From NCBI GenBank assembly GCA_905221375.1, contig CAJNCY010000002.1, forward strand, positions 186,001 to 250,000: a DNA stretch of 64,000 nt, in the 5' to 3' direction. Numbering within the stretch: the stretch's first letter is position 1; every line of letters begins with the position of its first letter. The translations under genes and the position numbers were made by a program. Below, piece after piece: positions 16,270 through 26,346 of this stretch. This DNA comes from a bacterium (GTDB taxonomy: Bacteria; Bacillota; Bacilli; Lactobacillales; Streptococcaceae). The notes beneath the pieces were generated by a model. That model was not told the origin of the DNA and did not search any database. It was given only the letters and a program-made list of their open reading frames with translations.

Positions 16270-17580
16270 TTATTTGAGTGACTGATCAATAGCAGTTTGC
16301 ATTTCTTTTGTACGAGTATCCAAGACTTTTTGCACATTTGGATTTTCTTCATAATAGCTGATATCTTGCATTGCTTGTTGAAAAGCTCTAGAAACCTGAG
16401 GATATGCTACGACAACTGGGCGAGCATGAGCTGTTTTTGAATTTTGTTCCATCAAGAAACGCATTGGTTCAGACACTTTATCTTTGATATTTTCAATTGT
16501 AGATTTACGAATCGGAAGGACCGAATTCCCCAAGCTAATAATTTCACTTGATTCTGTATTTGTAGCAAATTTAACAAATTCAGATGCTGCCTCTTTTTTA
16601 TCAGATTTTGTCGTAACAGCTAATTGCCAACTACCTGAAGGGGATACTAATTTTTTCGTCTTACTAGATACTGGGTAAGGAAGGATACCAAAATCAATAT
16701 CTTTGTAGTTTGTATTCATGTCAGCAATCGTCCAAGAACCACTCAAAAGCATTGGATACTCTCCTGTTTCAAAACCTTTTTCGACTGGACTAACAGTTGT
16801 ATAACCTTCTTTTACAAGATTTTGAATGAATTGAACTGCTTCTACACTCTCTTTTGAGTTGAAGTATCCTTCTGCCTTTGTTCCATCTTCGTTTACGACA
16901 GAACCATTATTTGACCAAATCAACGGCATATAAGCATATGGTAACATTTCATCGTTTGAATTAATACGAAAATCAATTGCCGGTTTGTTATAATGATCTT
17001 TCAATTTTTTAGCAATCGTATTAAATTCATCCCATGTCCATGGCTTTTCTAGCGTTGGAAGCTCTGATTCCGCAATTCCGGCCTCTTTGAACATTTTTTT
17101 GTTGTAATAAACACCAACATTCGATTCAGAAAATCCAAATGCATAGAATTTGCCATCATAAGTTCCTTGTTGTTTAATACTGTCCAAAACATCATCCATA
17201 TTATTATCTTTTAGATAATCATCTAGTGGAGTAATCACTTTAGATTTTGCATAAGCTGCCGTATTTGGCCCATCAAGGGTAATAACATCTGGAAGACTAT
17301 TAGTCGTGATAGCAGCATTAACCTTGTCTTCATATCCTCCACCACTACCACTACGAGGAATATACTCAGTTACAACTTTGTACTTACTTTTTCCTGATTG
17401 ATTAAAGTTGTCAACAACTTTTTGCCAAGCTTTTCCTTCATTGGTTTCGTCAGAGAATTGTACCCAGACTTTAATATCATTTGAAGAACTTGCTTGTTTT
17501 GAGTTAGTTCCTCCACTACAACCTGCAAGTATAGCTAACGATAGCCCCGCAACAACAGATAACATTGTACCTTTACGCAT
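16270..17580 (-). CDS. susX: Sugar-binding lipoprotein of the sus ABC importer
   Basis: A 436-residue extracellular solute-binding protein, family 1. A short signal peptide MRKGTMLSVVAGLSLAI ends in the lipobox LAGC (Cys about residue 21), so it is lipid-anchored on the outer face of the membrane. WTWDEFN and SGSWTIADM are typical ligand-pocket regions of sugar-binding proteins. Two ATGs are adjacent; the second (17580) has better spacing from AAGGAGG. It is expressed from a strong promoter with two operator palindromes directly upstream. Binding of sucrose or short fructosides is inferred from the operon. Confidence 0.9.
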   Translation of the reverse strand: MRKGTMLSVVAGLSLAILAGCSGGTNSKQASSSNDIKVWVQFSDETNEGKAWQKVVDNFNQSGKSKYKVVTEYIPRSGSGGGYEDKVNAAITTNSLPDVITLDGPNTAAYAKSKVITPLDDYLKDNNMDDVLDSIKQQGTYDGKFYAFGFSESNVGVYYNKKMFKEAGIAESELPTLEKPWTWDEFNTIAKKLKDHYNKPAIDFRINSNDEMLPYAYMPLIWSNNGSVVNEDGTKAEGYFNSKESVEAVQFIQNLVKEGYTTVSPVEKGFETGEYPMLLSGSWTIADMNTNYKDIDFGILPYPVSSKTKKLVSPSGSWQLAVTTKSDKKEAASEFVKFATNTESSEIISLGNSVLPIRKSTIENIKDKVSEPMRFLMEQNSKTAHARPVVVAYPQVSRAFQQAMQDISYYEENPNVQKVLDTRTKEMQTAIDQSLK

Positions 17581-17595
17581 CATTTTCCTCCTTTT

Positions 17596-17699
17596 TGAAA
17601 CGTTTCATTTTTTATTTATTTTTTAAACAAGCTTCTAGCCTGTTTTTGAAACGTTTCATTTGTTGATTATATTATAACAGCGCTTTCATTAATTGTCAA
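17596..17699 (-). promoter_or_regulatory. susX promoter with two LacI-family operators and a cre-like box
   Basis: On the minus strand TTGACA (17694-17699) and TATAAT (17671-17676) are exactly 17 bases apart, a consensus promoter. Its spacer holds TGAAAGCGCTGTTA, close to a CcpA cre site. Downstream, two identical palindromes TGAAACGTTTCA (17647-17658 and 17596-17607) lie 51 bases apart centre to centre, nearly five helical turns, well placed for paired binding by the neighbouring SusR repressor. The nearer copy touches the ribosome-binding region of susX. Confidence 0.85.
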
Positions 17700-17706
17700 G
17701 CGCTTT

Positions 17707-18702
17707 TTAAATTTTTTTTGTTGTTTTATCTCCCCAAAAGTACGTGGGAATTACGATTCGTTTTTCTAAAATATCTTCCTTCTTAATCATTTTCAATATC
17801 ATTACAACAGATTCTTTTGCCATCATCTTAATATCTTGAACTATTGTGGACACTAGATAAGATTGATCGACAGAAGTTTTTAAACCATCAAATCCAATTA
17901 TCTGGTAATCATCAGGTGCTATTTTCCCCAGTTGTTTCATAATACTAATAACTCTCAGAGCCATCATATCATTTATTGTAAATATACCATCTATTTCTTT
18001 ATGAGATTGTAAAAAAACTCTTATCTGATCTTCAGGATTTATTAAAGGTTCTTTCATCTCAAAATTATAGACTTCAGCTCCTAATTCTTTAGCTTTTTCT
18101 CTGAATCCTTTACCTCTGAGTATAGTCTCATTCTCATACATATTAATTGAACCAATAAAAGCAAGATGCTTATTATCCCTTCTAACCAGTTCCTCTGCTG
18201 CAGTTTGTCCTCCTTTGTAATTTGCTGAAGTAACATAGCATACATTTTCCGAAAAATGTCTATCTATACTTACAAACGGTAAATCAGATAAAATATATTT
18301 GTCAATATCAGAATATGTAATACCAATAATTCCATCTACTTTATTTTGCTTCAACATTTCGATATATTCAATTTCATTTTGTGAATCGCTATCAGCGTTA
18401 CAAATAAATAATTTATAATTATATTTTAATAACTCTTTCTCAACATGATAAGCAAACTCCGAGAAAAACGGATGCCAGATGCTCGGAATAATCAAAGCGA
18501 TAGTTTCTGTTCTATTCCTTTTCATACCTCTAGCATAATTATCAGGGATATAGTCCAATGTTTTTATAGCCCTTTGAACTTTCCTTAAAGTTACTTCTTT
18601 AATTCCTTTTTCTTTATTAATCACACGTGAAACTGTTCCAACGCTAACCCCTGCTTCTAAAGCCACATCTTTCATGGTAATTGATTTTCTTTGTTCTACC
18701 AT
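17707..18702 (-). CDS. susR: LacI family regulator of the sus operon
   Basis: A 331-residue LacI-family repressor. The HTH is TMKDVALEAGVSVGTVSRVI, the hinge DYIPDNYARGMKRNRT, followed by a sugar-binding core. It reads toward susX on the same strand and lies directly upstream, so the two TGAAACGTTTCA palindromes are its probable operators. AGGAGG precedes the ATG at 18702. Its own promoter region holds TTGATA, a cre-like GCAAACGCTTT and TACTAT. In pneumococcus the equivalent regulator governs sucrose uptake by the sus system. Confidence 0.9.
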   Translation of the reverse strand: MVEQRKSITMKDVALEAGVSVGTVSRVINKEKGIKEVTLRKVQRAIKTLDYIPDNYARGMKRNRTETIALIIPSIWHPFFSEFAYHVEKELLKYNYKLFICNADSDSQNEIEYIEMLKQNKVDGIIGITYSDIDKYILSDLPFVSIDRHFSENVCYVTSANYKGGQTAAEELVRRDNKHLAFIGSINMYENETILRGKGFREKAKELGAEVYNFEMKEPLINPEDQIRVFLQSHKEIDGIFTINDMMALRVISIMKQLGKIAPDDYQIIGFDGLKTSVDQSYLVSTIVQDIKMMAKESVVMILKMIKKEDILEKRIVIPTYFWGDKTTKKI

Positions 18703-18833
18703 ATTTTAACCTCCTTTCAATATATAGTATCATGCAAACGCTTTTTTATCAACTATTTCTCAATCATTTTTGGCCAGATCATTTTTCCCATCATAAATCA
18801 AATCACTCCAAGTAGCTTTTGAACCCCCATGGA

Positions 18834-18880
18834 TAGACATCTACATACAATAGAAAAAACCTTGATTTCAAGACTTTTTC
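18834..18880 (+). repeat. tRNA-Lys trailer, copy 3 (attachment-site-like)
   Basis: GACATCTACATACAATAGAA followed by AAAACCTTGATTTCAAG and ACTTTTTC matches copy 2 (12877-12929) at most positions and copy 1 less well. It marks the far end of the sus block, upstream of susR. Confidence 0.7.
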
Positions 18881-18884
18881 CTTT

Positions 18885-19373
18885 CTACCTTCCCTTCTTC
18901 ATAATGTATTTCCGTTCAGGTGTTTCAACCATTTGAACGATTTCAAATCCTTCTTTTTGGTAAAGATTGTAAGCCGCTTGATTTGCCTCGAAAACATTTA
19001 GAGAAATACTATCTATGTCTTCATTTTCAAAGGCCAAACTAACAAATTTCCTTAAAGCTTGTCTACCTAATCCCTTCCCCTGTTTCTGGGGATTGATAAA
19101 AAATCTCCCGATATGAAGATTACTGTCTTCTAGCCTGATTTTCTGGATAAGTCCCACAAACTCTTGTCCATCAAAAATAGAAAAGATTCCTTCCAAATCT
19201 TGCAAGACTTGAAGGGTCAGTGGAAAAGGAATTTTTGGTCCCATCCATTGTTCTTGAAAAGCCTTGCCGAGGGAGTTGGACCATTGGCATACGAGCTGGG
19301 CATTTTCTGTGCTCACATTTTCTTCAAAACGAATTGTCATCTTGACCTCACTATCTTGTTTATGTTTCTCCAT
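18885..19373 (-). CDS. GNAT family N-acetyltransferase
   Basis: A 162-residue GNAT protein with the acetyl-CoA loop NPQKQGKGLGRQALRKF (motif A, RxxGxG/A type) and the closing NQAAYNLYQKEGFEIV. Substrate unknown. The start at 19373 has AGGAG ten bases upstream; a start eleven codons later (MTIRFEENV, 19340) also has a GAGG site and may be the true one. It is divergent from the prepilin peptidase gene. Confidence 0.85.
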   Translation of the reverse strand: MEKHKQDSEVKMTIRFEENVSTENAQLVCQWSNSLGKAFQEQWMGPKIPFPLTLQVLQDLEGIFSIFDGQEFVGLIQKIRLEDSNLHIGRFFINPQKQGKGLGRQALRKFVSLAFENEDIDSISLNVFEANQAAYNLYQKEGFEIVQMVETPERKYIMKKGR

Positions 19374-19394
19374 TATACTACTTCTCCTATTTTT

Positions 19395-19402
19395 TACGAA
19401 TA
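19395..19402 (+). promoter_or_regulatory. Competence sigma-X box (com-box)
   Basis: TACGAATA preceded by a T-run is the core recognised by ComX (sigma-X) in streptococci. It ends seven bases before the ATG of the prepilin peptidase, a gene known to be a late competence gene in pneumococcus. Confidence 0.85.
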
Positions 19403-19409
19403 GATAAGT

Positions 19410-20069
19410 ATGATTGATATTTATTTTTTTCTTGTCGGGAGCATTCTCGCTTCCTTTCTCGGTTTGGTCATTGACCGTTTTCCAGAGCAATCCCTTATCC
19501 AACCGGCTAGTCACTGCGATTCTTGTCAGACTCGCTTGCGTCTCTTAGATTTGATTCCGATTATCTCTCAAGTAATTAGTCGCTTTCGCTGTCGCTACTG
19601 CAAGGCTCGTTATCCTGTCTGGTATGCCCTTTTTGAACTAAGCTTAGGACTCCTCTTTCTGTCTTGGTCTTGTGACTGGCTTTCCTTAGGACAGCTCATC
19701 ACGATCACTGCTGGCTTGACCTTGGGCATCTACGACTTTCGCCATCAGGAATATCCCTTACTAGTCTGGCTGACTTTCCACCTAATCCTCATGGCCTGTT
19801 CTGGCTGGAATCTGATTATGGTCTTCTTCCTTGTCCTTGGAATTTTGGCTCATTTCATCGATATCCGCATGGGTGCAGGGGATTTTCTCTTTCTAGCTTC
19901 TTGCGCTCTCATCTTTAGTATGACCGAACTACTGATCTTGATTCAATTCTCTTCTGCGACGGGCATCCTAGCCTTTCTCCTGCAAAAGAAAAAGGAAAGA
20001 CTTCCTTTTGTGCCTTTCCTCTTACTTGCTACTTGTGTGATTATTTTTGGTAAGCTACTGCTTGTTTGA
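19410..20069 (+). CDS. pilD: Type 4 prepilin peptidase for the competence pilus
   Basis: A 219-residue A24 aspartic protease with about seven membrane helices. The cytoplasmic zinc-finger-like CxxC pairs are HCDSC and RCRYC; the catalytic aspartates sit in GIYDFRH and GAGDF. It cuts prepilins of the transformation pilus (ComGC and relatives) and in pneumococcus is also called cclA. No ribosome site fits between the com-box and the ATG, so the mRNA may be leaderless. The 3' end overlaps trpA head-on by 29 bases. Confidence 0.92.
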   Translation: MIDIYFFLVGSILASFLGLVIDRFPEQSLIQPASHCDSCQTRLRLLDLIPIISQVISRFRCRYCKARYPVWYALFELSLGLLFLSWSCDWLSLGQLITITAGLTLGIYDFRHQEYPLLVWLTFHLILMACSGWNLIMVFFLVLGILAHFIDIRMGAGDFLFLASCALIFSMTELLILIQFSSATGILAFLLQKKKERLPFVPFLLLATCVIIFGKLLLV

Positions 20070-20817
20070 TAAAGTCCTCAATTGGCTCTCCTTGGTGGAG
20101 AGCTTTTACAATTTTCGAACCGACAATCACGCCATCTGACACCGCATTGAAACGTTCTACATCAGCCTGACTTGATACACCAAAACCTGTCAAGACTGGA
20201 ATGTCAGCTACTTGATGCAATTGCGCCAAGTGCTTGTCCAAATCTGCACGGTAATTGCCTGACTTCCCTGTCACCCCATTGATGGCAACGGCATAGACAA
20301 AACCTTCTGCTCCCTTGATCAACTCTTTTTGACGCTCAAGTCCTGTTGTCAAACTAACTAGGGGAATCAATGCAATATCTGTATCTGCCAAAAATGGCTC
20401 CACAAAGTTGGCATGCTCATGAGGCAGGTCTGGGATAATCAAGCCCTTAACTGCTGTATCTGCCAAATCTTTGACAAATTTCTCCACACCGTACTGAAAG
20501 AGGGGGTTGAAGTAGGTCATGATAACCAGTGGAACTTCTGTTTGAATGGTTTTCAAGGTTTCAACCAAGGCCTGGGTAGAAGTCCCGTGAGCTAGACTGC
20601 GCAAGCCTGCTTCTTCGATCACAGGTCCATCTGCGACAGGATCTGAAAAGGGAATGCCCACTTCAATGGCAGAGACACCCAAATCTTCTAAAAAGTGGAT
20701 TGTTTCAGCGAGACCATCCAAACCTTTCTCATGGTCCCCAGCCATGATATAGGGAACAAAAATTCCTTTTCCAGCTGCTTTGATAGCATTCAATTTTTCT
20801 GTTAGAGTCTTAGGCAT
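20041..20817 (-). CDS. trpA: Tryptophan synthase alpha subunit
   Basis: A 258-residue TIM-barrel protein that cleaves indole-3-glycerol phosphate to indole and glyceraldehyde-3-phosphate. The catalytic glutamate lies in [16 protein letters not shown] and the aspartate in [10 protein letters not shown]. It is last in the trp operon; its start overlaps the trpB stop by eight bases, fitting the alpha-beta complex. There is no separate terminator before the convergent pilD. Confidence 0.96.
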   Translation of the reverse strand: MPKTLTEKLNAIKAAGKGIFVPYIMAGDHEKGLDGLAETIHFLEDLGVSAIEVGIPFSDPVADGPVIEEAGLRSLAHGTSTQALVETLKTIQTEVPLVIMTYFNPLFQYGVEKFVKDLADTAVKGLIIPDLPHEHANFVEPFLADTDIALIPLVSLTTGLERQKELIKGAEGFVYAVAINGVTGKSGNYRADLDKHLAQLHQVADIPVLTGFGVSSQADVERFNAVSDGVIVGSKIVKALHQGEPIEDFIKQAVAYQK

Positions 20818-22033
20818 GAGTTTCTCCCTTCTTTGCTACATCTGCTTCCAAGCGGTCTTTGACTTGAACCACATCCTTGTCCCCACGACCTGATAGGCAG
20901 ACAATCATAGACTTGTCTGGGCCAAGTTCTTTGGCCAATTTCACTGCAAAGGCAATGGCATGGCTAGATTCCAAGGCTGGGATAATCCCTTCCACACGAG
21001 ACAAGAGTTGGAACCCTTCCAAGGCTTCCTCGTCTGTCATAGGAACATAGCTGGCACGTTTGATATCGTGGTAATGAGAGTGTTCTGGACCGATACCAGG
21101 ATAGTCCAAACCTGCTGAGATAGAGAAGGCTTCAAGAATTTGACCATGGGCATCTTGGAGCACATCCATGAGAGAACCGTGGAGAACACCTGGGCGACCC
21201 TTAGTCAAGGTAGCAGCGTGGTGCTCTGTATCGACACCAAGTCCTGCTGCTTCAGCCCCATACATGGCTACTGACTCATCTTCTACAAATGGATGGAAGA
21301 GCCCGATAGCATTAGAACCACCACCAACACAGGCTACTAGGGCATCTGGTAAGTCTTGACCTGTCAATTCACGGTACTGTTGTTTGGCTTCTCGACCGAT
21401 GACACTTTGGAAGTCACGAACGATTTCTGGGAAAGGATGAGGTCCCAAGGCAGAACCAAGGATATAGTGGGTATCGTCTATGTTAGCCACCCATGAACGA
21501 AGAGCTGCATTGACCGCATCCTTGAGCACGCGCGAACCATCTGTCACTGCCTCAACCTTGGCTCCCAAAAGCTCCATACGGAAGACATTGAGGGCTTGGC
21601 GTTTAACATCTTCCTCACCCATATAGATGGTACATTCCATGTTGAAGAGGGCCGCAGCTGTTGCAGTTGCCACTCCGTGCTGACCAGCACCTGTTTCAGC
21701 AATAATTTTCTTTTTACCCATGCGTTTAGCCAGAAGAACTTGTCCCAAGGCATTGTTAATCTTATGAGCCCCTGTATGGTTAAGGTCTTCACGTTTAAGA
21801 TAAATCTTGGCTCCGCCAATATGCTGGGTTAAGTTTTTTGCGTAGTAAAGGGGAGTTTCACGTCCCACATACTGGCGCAAGAGTTGGTTTAATTCCTCTT
21901 GGAAACTTGGGTCTGCCTGACTTTCACGGTAGGCCTTCTCCAACTCCAAAACTGCTGTCATCAATGTTTCTGGGACAAAACGTCCGCCGAATTTTCCGTA
22001 AAATCCATCTTTATTTGGTTCTTGATATGCCAT
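20810..22033 (-). CDS. trpB: Tryptophan synthase beta subunit
   Basis: A 407-residue PLP enzyme joining indole and serine. The PLP lysine is in HTGAHKINN and the phosphate-binding loop is [25 protein letters not shown] at the N-terminus is typical of TrpB1. The start overlaps trpF by 23 bases. A second trpB (26900-28078) is present in the window; the two share family motifs but differ clearly, for example HKINN here against HKLNN there. Confidence 0.96.
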   Translation of the reverse strand: MAYQEPNKDGFYGKFGGRFVPETLMTAVLELEKAYRESQADPSFQEELNQLLRQYVGRETPLYYAKNLTQHIGGAKIYLKREDLNHTGAHKINNALGQVLLAKRMGKKKIIAETGAGQHGVATATAAALFNMECTIYMGEEDVKRQALNVFRMELLGAKVEAVTDGSRVLKDAVNAALRSWVANIDDTHYILGSALGPHPFPEIVRDFQSVIGREAKQQYRELTGQDLPDALVACVGGGSNAIGLFHPFVEDESVAMYGAEAAGLGVDTEHHAATLTKGRPGVLHGSLMDVLQDAHGQILEAFSISAGLDYPGIGPEHSHYHDIKRASYVPMTDEEALEGFQLLSRVEGIIPALESSHAIAFAVKLAKELGPDKSMIVCLSGRGDKDVVQVKDRLEADVAKKGETHA

Positions 22034-22610
22034 TCTTTACCCTCTCTATAAATCTTCTAATCTTTTCATGATCTTTTTGTCCATCTGTCTCCACTCCGCT
22101 TGATACATCTACTGCATAGGGAGTAAAGTGTTGAATTGCTTTTGCTACATTGTCTTCATTAAGCCCACCTGCGATAAAGAAGGGCTGTGCTAGTCCTGTC
22201 GTATCCAGTTGGCCCCAGTCAAAGGTCTGGCCACTCCCAGCCACAGGGGCATCAAAGAGTAGATAGTCTGCCTGAGAATTGGGTACATGTCCCTCTCCAT
22301 CCACCTGCACAGCCTGAATACTGGCACAAGGCAAATCCTCAAACAAATCATCTGCCACCTGACTGTGAACTTGAACCAAGTCTAGGCCAACTTTTTCAAT
22401 CGCTTCTAGCAGTTCTGCTCGACTTGGTGAAACAAATACGCCAACCTTTTTTACATCTACAGGAATGAGTTTTGCCAGCTCAGCAGCCTGATCCAAGGTC
22501 ACCTGTCTTTTACTAGGTGCGAAGACAAAACCGATGTAATCTGCTCCTGCTGAAACGGCTGTCTCTACCGCTTCTTTGGTCGATAATCCACAAATTTTAA
22601 CCTTTGTCAA
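22011..22610 (-). CDS. trpF: Phosphoribosylanthranilate isomerase
   Basis: A 199-residue TIM-barrel isomerase converting phosphoribosylanthranilate to CdRP. It starts (L/M)TKVKICGLS, where the catalytic cysteine lies, and ends with VDVSSGVET, where GGL and SSG bind phosphate. The only start matching the family is a TTG at 22610, inside the last codons of trpC. An ATG further upstream would add 23 unrelated residues. A TTG start with 14-base overlap implies coupled translation. Confidence 0.93.
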   Translation of the reverse strand: MTKVKICGLSTKEAVETAVSAGADYIGFVFAPSKRQVTLDQAAELAKLIPVDVKKVGVFVSPSRAELLEAIEKVGLDLVQVHSQVADDLFEDLPCASIQAVQVDGEGHVPNSQADYLLFDAPVAGSGQTFDWGQLDTTGLAQPFFIAGGLNEDNVAKAIQHFTPYAVDVSSGVETDGQKDHEKIRRFIERVKNGISRTK

Positions 22611-23364
22611 TTTGCAACTCCTTGATTCTCTGGGCCACATCTTCTGCCTGCATGAGAGCTGTTCCCACCAAAATTCCATTAAAATATGGTGCTACTCGTT
22701 CCGCATCCTGCCCTGTGAAAATAGCAGATTCAGAAATGTAATAGCGACCTTCCTCAAAGTGCTGAGCCAAGTCTACACTGGTCTGCAAGTCGACTTCAAA
22801 GGTAGTCAAGTTGCGGTTATTGACCCCAATAATCTTAGCATCAAGTCTATGAGCCACTTCTAGTTCAGCTAGATTGTGAGTTTCCACCAAGACTTCTAGA
22901 CCAAGCTCTGTCGCATAGTCATACAGTTCCTTGAGACGTTCTTCTGGCAAGGCTGCCACAATGAGCAAGATAACTGTCGCACCTGCATTACGAGCACGGA
23001 TGATTTGCTTTTCATCGATGATAAAATCCTTGTTGAGCGTCGGAATGTTTACCTGACTGGAAATCTCTCGCAGATAATCCAAATGTCCTTTAAAGAAAAC
23101 TTCATCTGTCAGAACTGAAATCATCACTGCTCCGTTCGCTTCATAAGTCTGGGCCTGTTGCACAATATCCACATCGAGATTGATATCTCCCAAACTAGGG
23201 CTAGCTTTCTTGACCTCAGCGATTACCTGCAAACGGTCTTGATGTTGTTTTAGATAGTCAGCCAAGAGATAGGTATGGTGCAGGGGCTGGATTTCCTCCA
23301 GCTCCATCTGCTCAACCTCACGCGCCTTTTGCTCCAAGATTCGTGCTAAAAATTCCTTACTCAT
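22597..23364 (-). CDS. trpC: Indole-3-glycerol phosphate synthase
   Basis: A 255-residue TIM barrel. [11 protein letters not shown] carries the catalytic lysine region, [15 protein letters not shown] and SESAI are the phosphate and product motifs. It closes the indole ring from CdRP with loss of CO2. It overlaps trpD by four bases upstream and trpF downstream. Confidence 0.96.
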   Translation of the reverse strand: MSKEFLARILEQKAREVEQMELEEIQPLHHTYLLADYLKQHQDRLQVIAEVKKASPSLGDINLDVDIVQQAQTYEANGAVMISVLTDEVFFKGHLDYLREISSQVNIPTLNKDFIIDEKQIIRARNAGATVILLIVAALPEERLKELYDYATELGLEVLVETHNLAELEVAHRLDAKIIGVNNRNLTTFEVDLQTSVDLAQHFEEGRYYISESAIFTGQDAERVAPYFNGILVGTALMQAEDVAQRIKELQIDKG

Positions 23365-24365
23365 TTTTGGTACTCCTGTAACAGTCTGAGTTTTTCAAGG
23401 GCCTTGCCACTAGCAATCACTTGACGAGCCAAGGCAACTCCTTCCTTGATACTAGCTACCTTACCATTAGCATAGAAACCAAGACCAGCATTTAAAACTG
23501 TAGTTTCCAAGAATGGACTTGGTTCATTTTTAAGAACGCTGAGCAAAATTTCTGCATTTTCCTGAGCATTGCCCCCACGGATATCTTCGATAGCGTAGCG
23601 CTCCATCCCCAAATCTTCTGGAGTAAAGCTTGACAAGGTGATTTCGCCATTTTCAAGAAGAGCAATCTTGGTTGTTCCGTTCAAGCCGGCTTCGTCCAAC
23701 CCTTCTGGTCCAGCAACCACGATGGCACGTTTGCGACCCATATTTTTCAAAACCTGAGCTGTACTTTCTAGAAGTTCTGGACGACTAATCCCAAGAAGCT
23801 GTGTTTCCAAGGCCATTGGATGAATCAGCGGACCAGTCAAGTTCATGATTGTTGGAATTCCTAGTTCCAAACGAGCTGGCATGATGTATTTCATAGCTGG
23901 GTGCATATTTTTGGCAAAGAGAAAGACGATGCCAGTTTTATCAAAGACCTTACCTAGTTCAGCTGGTTTGAGGTCTAGATTGATACCCAAAGCTTCTAGG
24001 ACATCCGCGGAACCAGATTTAGAAGAAATCGAACGGTTGCCGTGCTTGGCCATATGAACACCGCCACCAGCCAAGACAAAGGCTGCAGTTGTAGAGATGT
24101 TAAAGCTGAAAGACTTGTCCCCACCTGTACCACAGTTGTCCATGGCATCATGGATTTCAGTTGGAATATGTTGGGCATGTCCTCTCATGACTTGGGCAAT
24201 GGCTGTGCGCTCTTCAGGTGTTTCCCCCTTCATCTTAAGAGCCAAAAGGAGAGAAGCAATCTGCGCCTCTGTTACACGTCCAGTAACGATACGCTCAATG
24301 ACGTCCGTCATTTCCACACCTGATAAATTTTCAAATTTTGCTAATTTTTCAATAATCTCTTTCAT
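23361..24365 (-). CDS. trpD: Anthranilate phosphoribosyltransferase
   Basis: A 334-residue enzyme that adds PRPP to anthranilate. The PRPP motif is [17 protein letters not shown] (about residue 78), followed by [21 protein letters not shown]. It is separate from trpG in this operon, not fused as in enteric bacteria. Confidence 0.96.
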   Translation of the reverse strand: MKEIIEKLAKFENLSGVEMTDVIERIVTGRVTEAQIASLLLALKMKGETPEERTAIAQVMRGHAQHIPTEIHDAMDNCGTGGDKSFSFNISTTAAFVLAGGGVHMAKHGNRSISSKSGSADVLEALGINLDLKPAELGKVFDKTGIVFLFAKNMHPAMKYIMPARLELGIPTIMNLTGPLIHPMALETQLLGISRPELLESTAQVLKNMGRKRAIVVAGPEGLDEAGLNGTTKIALLENGEITLSSFTPEDLGMERYAIEDIRGGNAQENAEILLSVLKNEPSPFLETTVLNAGLGFYANGKVASIKEGVALARQVIASGKALEKLRLLQEYQK

Positions 24366-24375
24366 CCTAGTTTCC

Positions 24376-24942
24376 TCACTTTACAACATTCTCGATAAAA
24401 TTTCGAATAGAAGACAAGCCGTCAGGCGTTCCGATACTTTCTGGATGGTACTGGAAGCCATAAATTGGAAGGGTTTTGTGTTGAATTCCCATAATAGCTT
24501 GGTCATCAGTCGAACGAGCTGTCACTTCAAACTCTTCTGGCATTTCTTCAATCAAAATACTGTGGTAACGCATGACCGCACGGCCATCCTCAATGCCTTG
24601 ATACAATACAGATGGGGCTTCAAAGCTGATATTGCTCTGTTTCCCATGCATGACTTTTGGTGCCAAACCTAACTTCCCACCAAAGACTTCTGCAATGGCT
24701 TGGTGACCCAAACAAATCCCTAGAATCGGCTTCTTGCCTGCAAAGTCACGAATCATATCTTCCATCTTTCCAGCATCAACTGGCCAACCAGGACCCGGAG
24801 AAAAGACCAGACCATCTGCTTTTTCAGCTTCTTCATATAGCTTAGGATCATCATTTCTCAAGACTTGCACTTCTGCAAAATTCCCAACGTATTGCGCCAA
24901 GTTATAGGTAAAAGAATCATAGTTGTCAATCAATAAAATCAT
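24376..24942 (-). CDS. trpG: Anthranilate synthase component II
   Basis: A 188-residue class I glutamine amidotransferase. The nucleophile elbow is [12 protein letters not shown] (Cys about 79), the oxyanion strand is FSPGPGWP, and the His-Glu pair is YHPES. It feeds ammonia to TrpE. Many Firmicutes share this subunit with PabB; no pab gene is in the window. It overlaps the trpE stop by four bases. Confidence 0.95.
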   Translation of the reverse strand: MILLIDNYDSFTYNLAQYVGNFAEVQVLRNDDPKLYEEAEKADGLVFSPGPGWPVDAGKMEDMIRDFAGKKPILGICLGHQAIAEVFGGKLGLAPKVMHGKQSNISFEAPSVLYQGIEDGRAVMRYHSILIEEMPEEFEVTARSTDDQAIMGIQHKTLPIYGFQYHPESIGTPDGLSSIRNFIENVVK

Positions 24943-26300
24943 GGTCTTAGTTCTCCAATTCTAGTCATAGATTTAGCCTTGTTAATGGTTTCTTGGTATT
25001 CGTTTTGGGCGATGGAGTCATAGACAATCCCTGCCCCAGCCTGCACGTAGGCTGTTTGATTTTTGAGAATCATAGTTCGGATGGCAATGGCGAAGTCCAT
25101 ATCACCCGTCGCAGACAAGTAGCCGATTGCTCCTGCGTATACGCCTCGTTTTTCCGTTTCTAGTTCATAGATGCGTCTCATGGCCCGAATCTTTGGTGCT
25201 CCTGAAACTGTTCCAGCTGGAAGTGTAGATTTCAAGGCATCCATGGCAGTGAGTTCTGGAAGCAAACGCCCTTTCACCACGCTGGTCAAATGCATGACAT
25301 AGCGGAAGAGCTCCACTTCCATATACTTGGTAACTTGGACACTGGCCGTTTCAGAGATGCGGCCAATATCATTACGCCCCAAGTCTACCAACATCCGATG
25401 TTCTGCTGTTTCCTTCTCATCCGAAAGCAGGTCTGTCGCCAAGGCCTTATCTTCTTCATCCGTTGTTCCTCTTGGTCGTGTACCGGCAATCGGATTGGTT
25501 GTCACGATACCATTTTTGACTGAAACCAAACTTTCAGGACTGGCACCTATGATTTGATAATCTCCAAAATCATAGAAATAGAGGTAATTTGATGGATTGG
25601 TCACGCGGAGATTTCTGTAGAAGTCAAATGGATTTCCAGTAACCTCTGCTGAAAAACGCTGGCTGAGTACACATTGGAACATATCGCCATTACGAATCAA
25701 GTCGCGAGCGGTTTCCACCATTTCCTCAAACTTCTGAGGAGCAATGTGCGGTTTGAAGTCTAACGGAGATAGATCCAAGTCTTCAAATTCATTTGGAGCA
25801 GGAATGCGTAATTCCTCAAGCACTTGGTTCAAGGCTTCTTCCAAGTCTTCTTGACTACGCTCACTATAGAGAGCATCCTCGATGACATGGATTTTTTCCT
25901 TCTTGTGGTCAAAAACAATGTAACTCTCATAAACGAAGAAATGCATGTCTGGCGTTCCAATTGTATCTTCAGGAATTTGACCAATTTCTTCATAAAGCGA
26001 AATCATATCGTAACCAACAAAACCAATTGCCCCACCACCAAAAGGTAGATCTGAATGGTGCTGGCTCTTATGAGTTACTTCATAAAGGTAATCCAAGGGA
26101 TCCCGATCAATCACTTGACCATTTTGATAAAGGACTCCATTTTCAAACTTAATCTCAAAAACTGGATTATAGGCTAGGATAGAAAAACGAGCTGTTTCCT
26201 TGTCTCTCGGAATACTCTCTAAGATAACCTTGTGTTGCCCCTTTAGACGCATATAAGCCAAGATTGGTGATAAGACATCTCCATGAATGATTCGTTCCAT
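24939..26300 (-). CDS. trpE: Anthranilate synthase component I
   Basis: A 453-residue chorismate-using enzyme. GDMFQCVLSQRF, IAGTRPRG and the C-terminal GAPKIRAMRRIYELE and AGAGIVYDS motifs identify TrpE. The N-terminal ILESIPRDKETARFS fits the tryptophan feedback site. First gene of trpEGDCFBA. Between its ATG and the T-box leader lies a 340-base stretch with a structured repeat; GAAAGGGAAAT precedes the ATG as ribosome site. Confidence 0.96.
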   Translation of the reverse strand: MERIIHGDVLSPILAYMRLKGQHKVILESIPRDKETARFSILAYNPVFEIKFENGVLYQNGQVIDRDPLDYLYEVTHKSQHHSDLPFGGGAIGFVGYDMISLYEEIGQIPEDTIGTPDMHFFVYESYIVFDHKKEKIHVIEDALYSERSQEDLEEALNQVLEELRIPAPNEFEDLDLSPLDFKPHIAPQKFEEMVETARDLIRNGDMFQCVLSQRFSAEVTGNPFDFYRNLRVTNPSNYLYFYDFGDYQIIGASPESLVSVKNGIVTTNPIAGTRPRGTTDEEDKALATDLLSDEKETAEHRMLVDLGRNDIGRISETASVQVTKYMEVELFRYVMHLTSVVKGRLLPELTAMDALKSTLPAGTVSGAPKIRAMRRIYELETEKRGVYAGAIGYLSATGDMDFAIAIRTMILKNQTAYVQAGAGIVYDSIAQNEYQETINKAKSMTRIGELRP

Positions 26301-26346
26301 TGTAATTTCCCTTTCAGTTCCTTATTTTTAATTTTTTATCTTTTTC

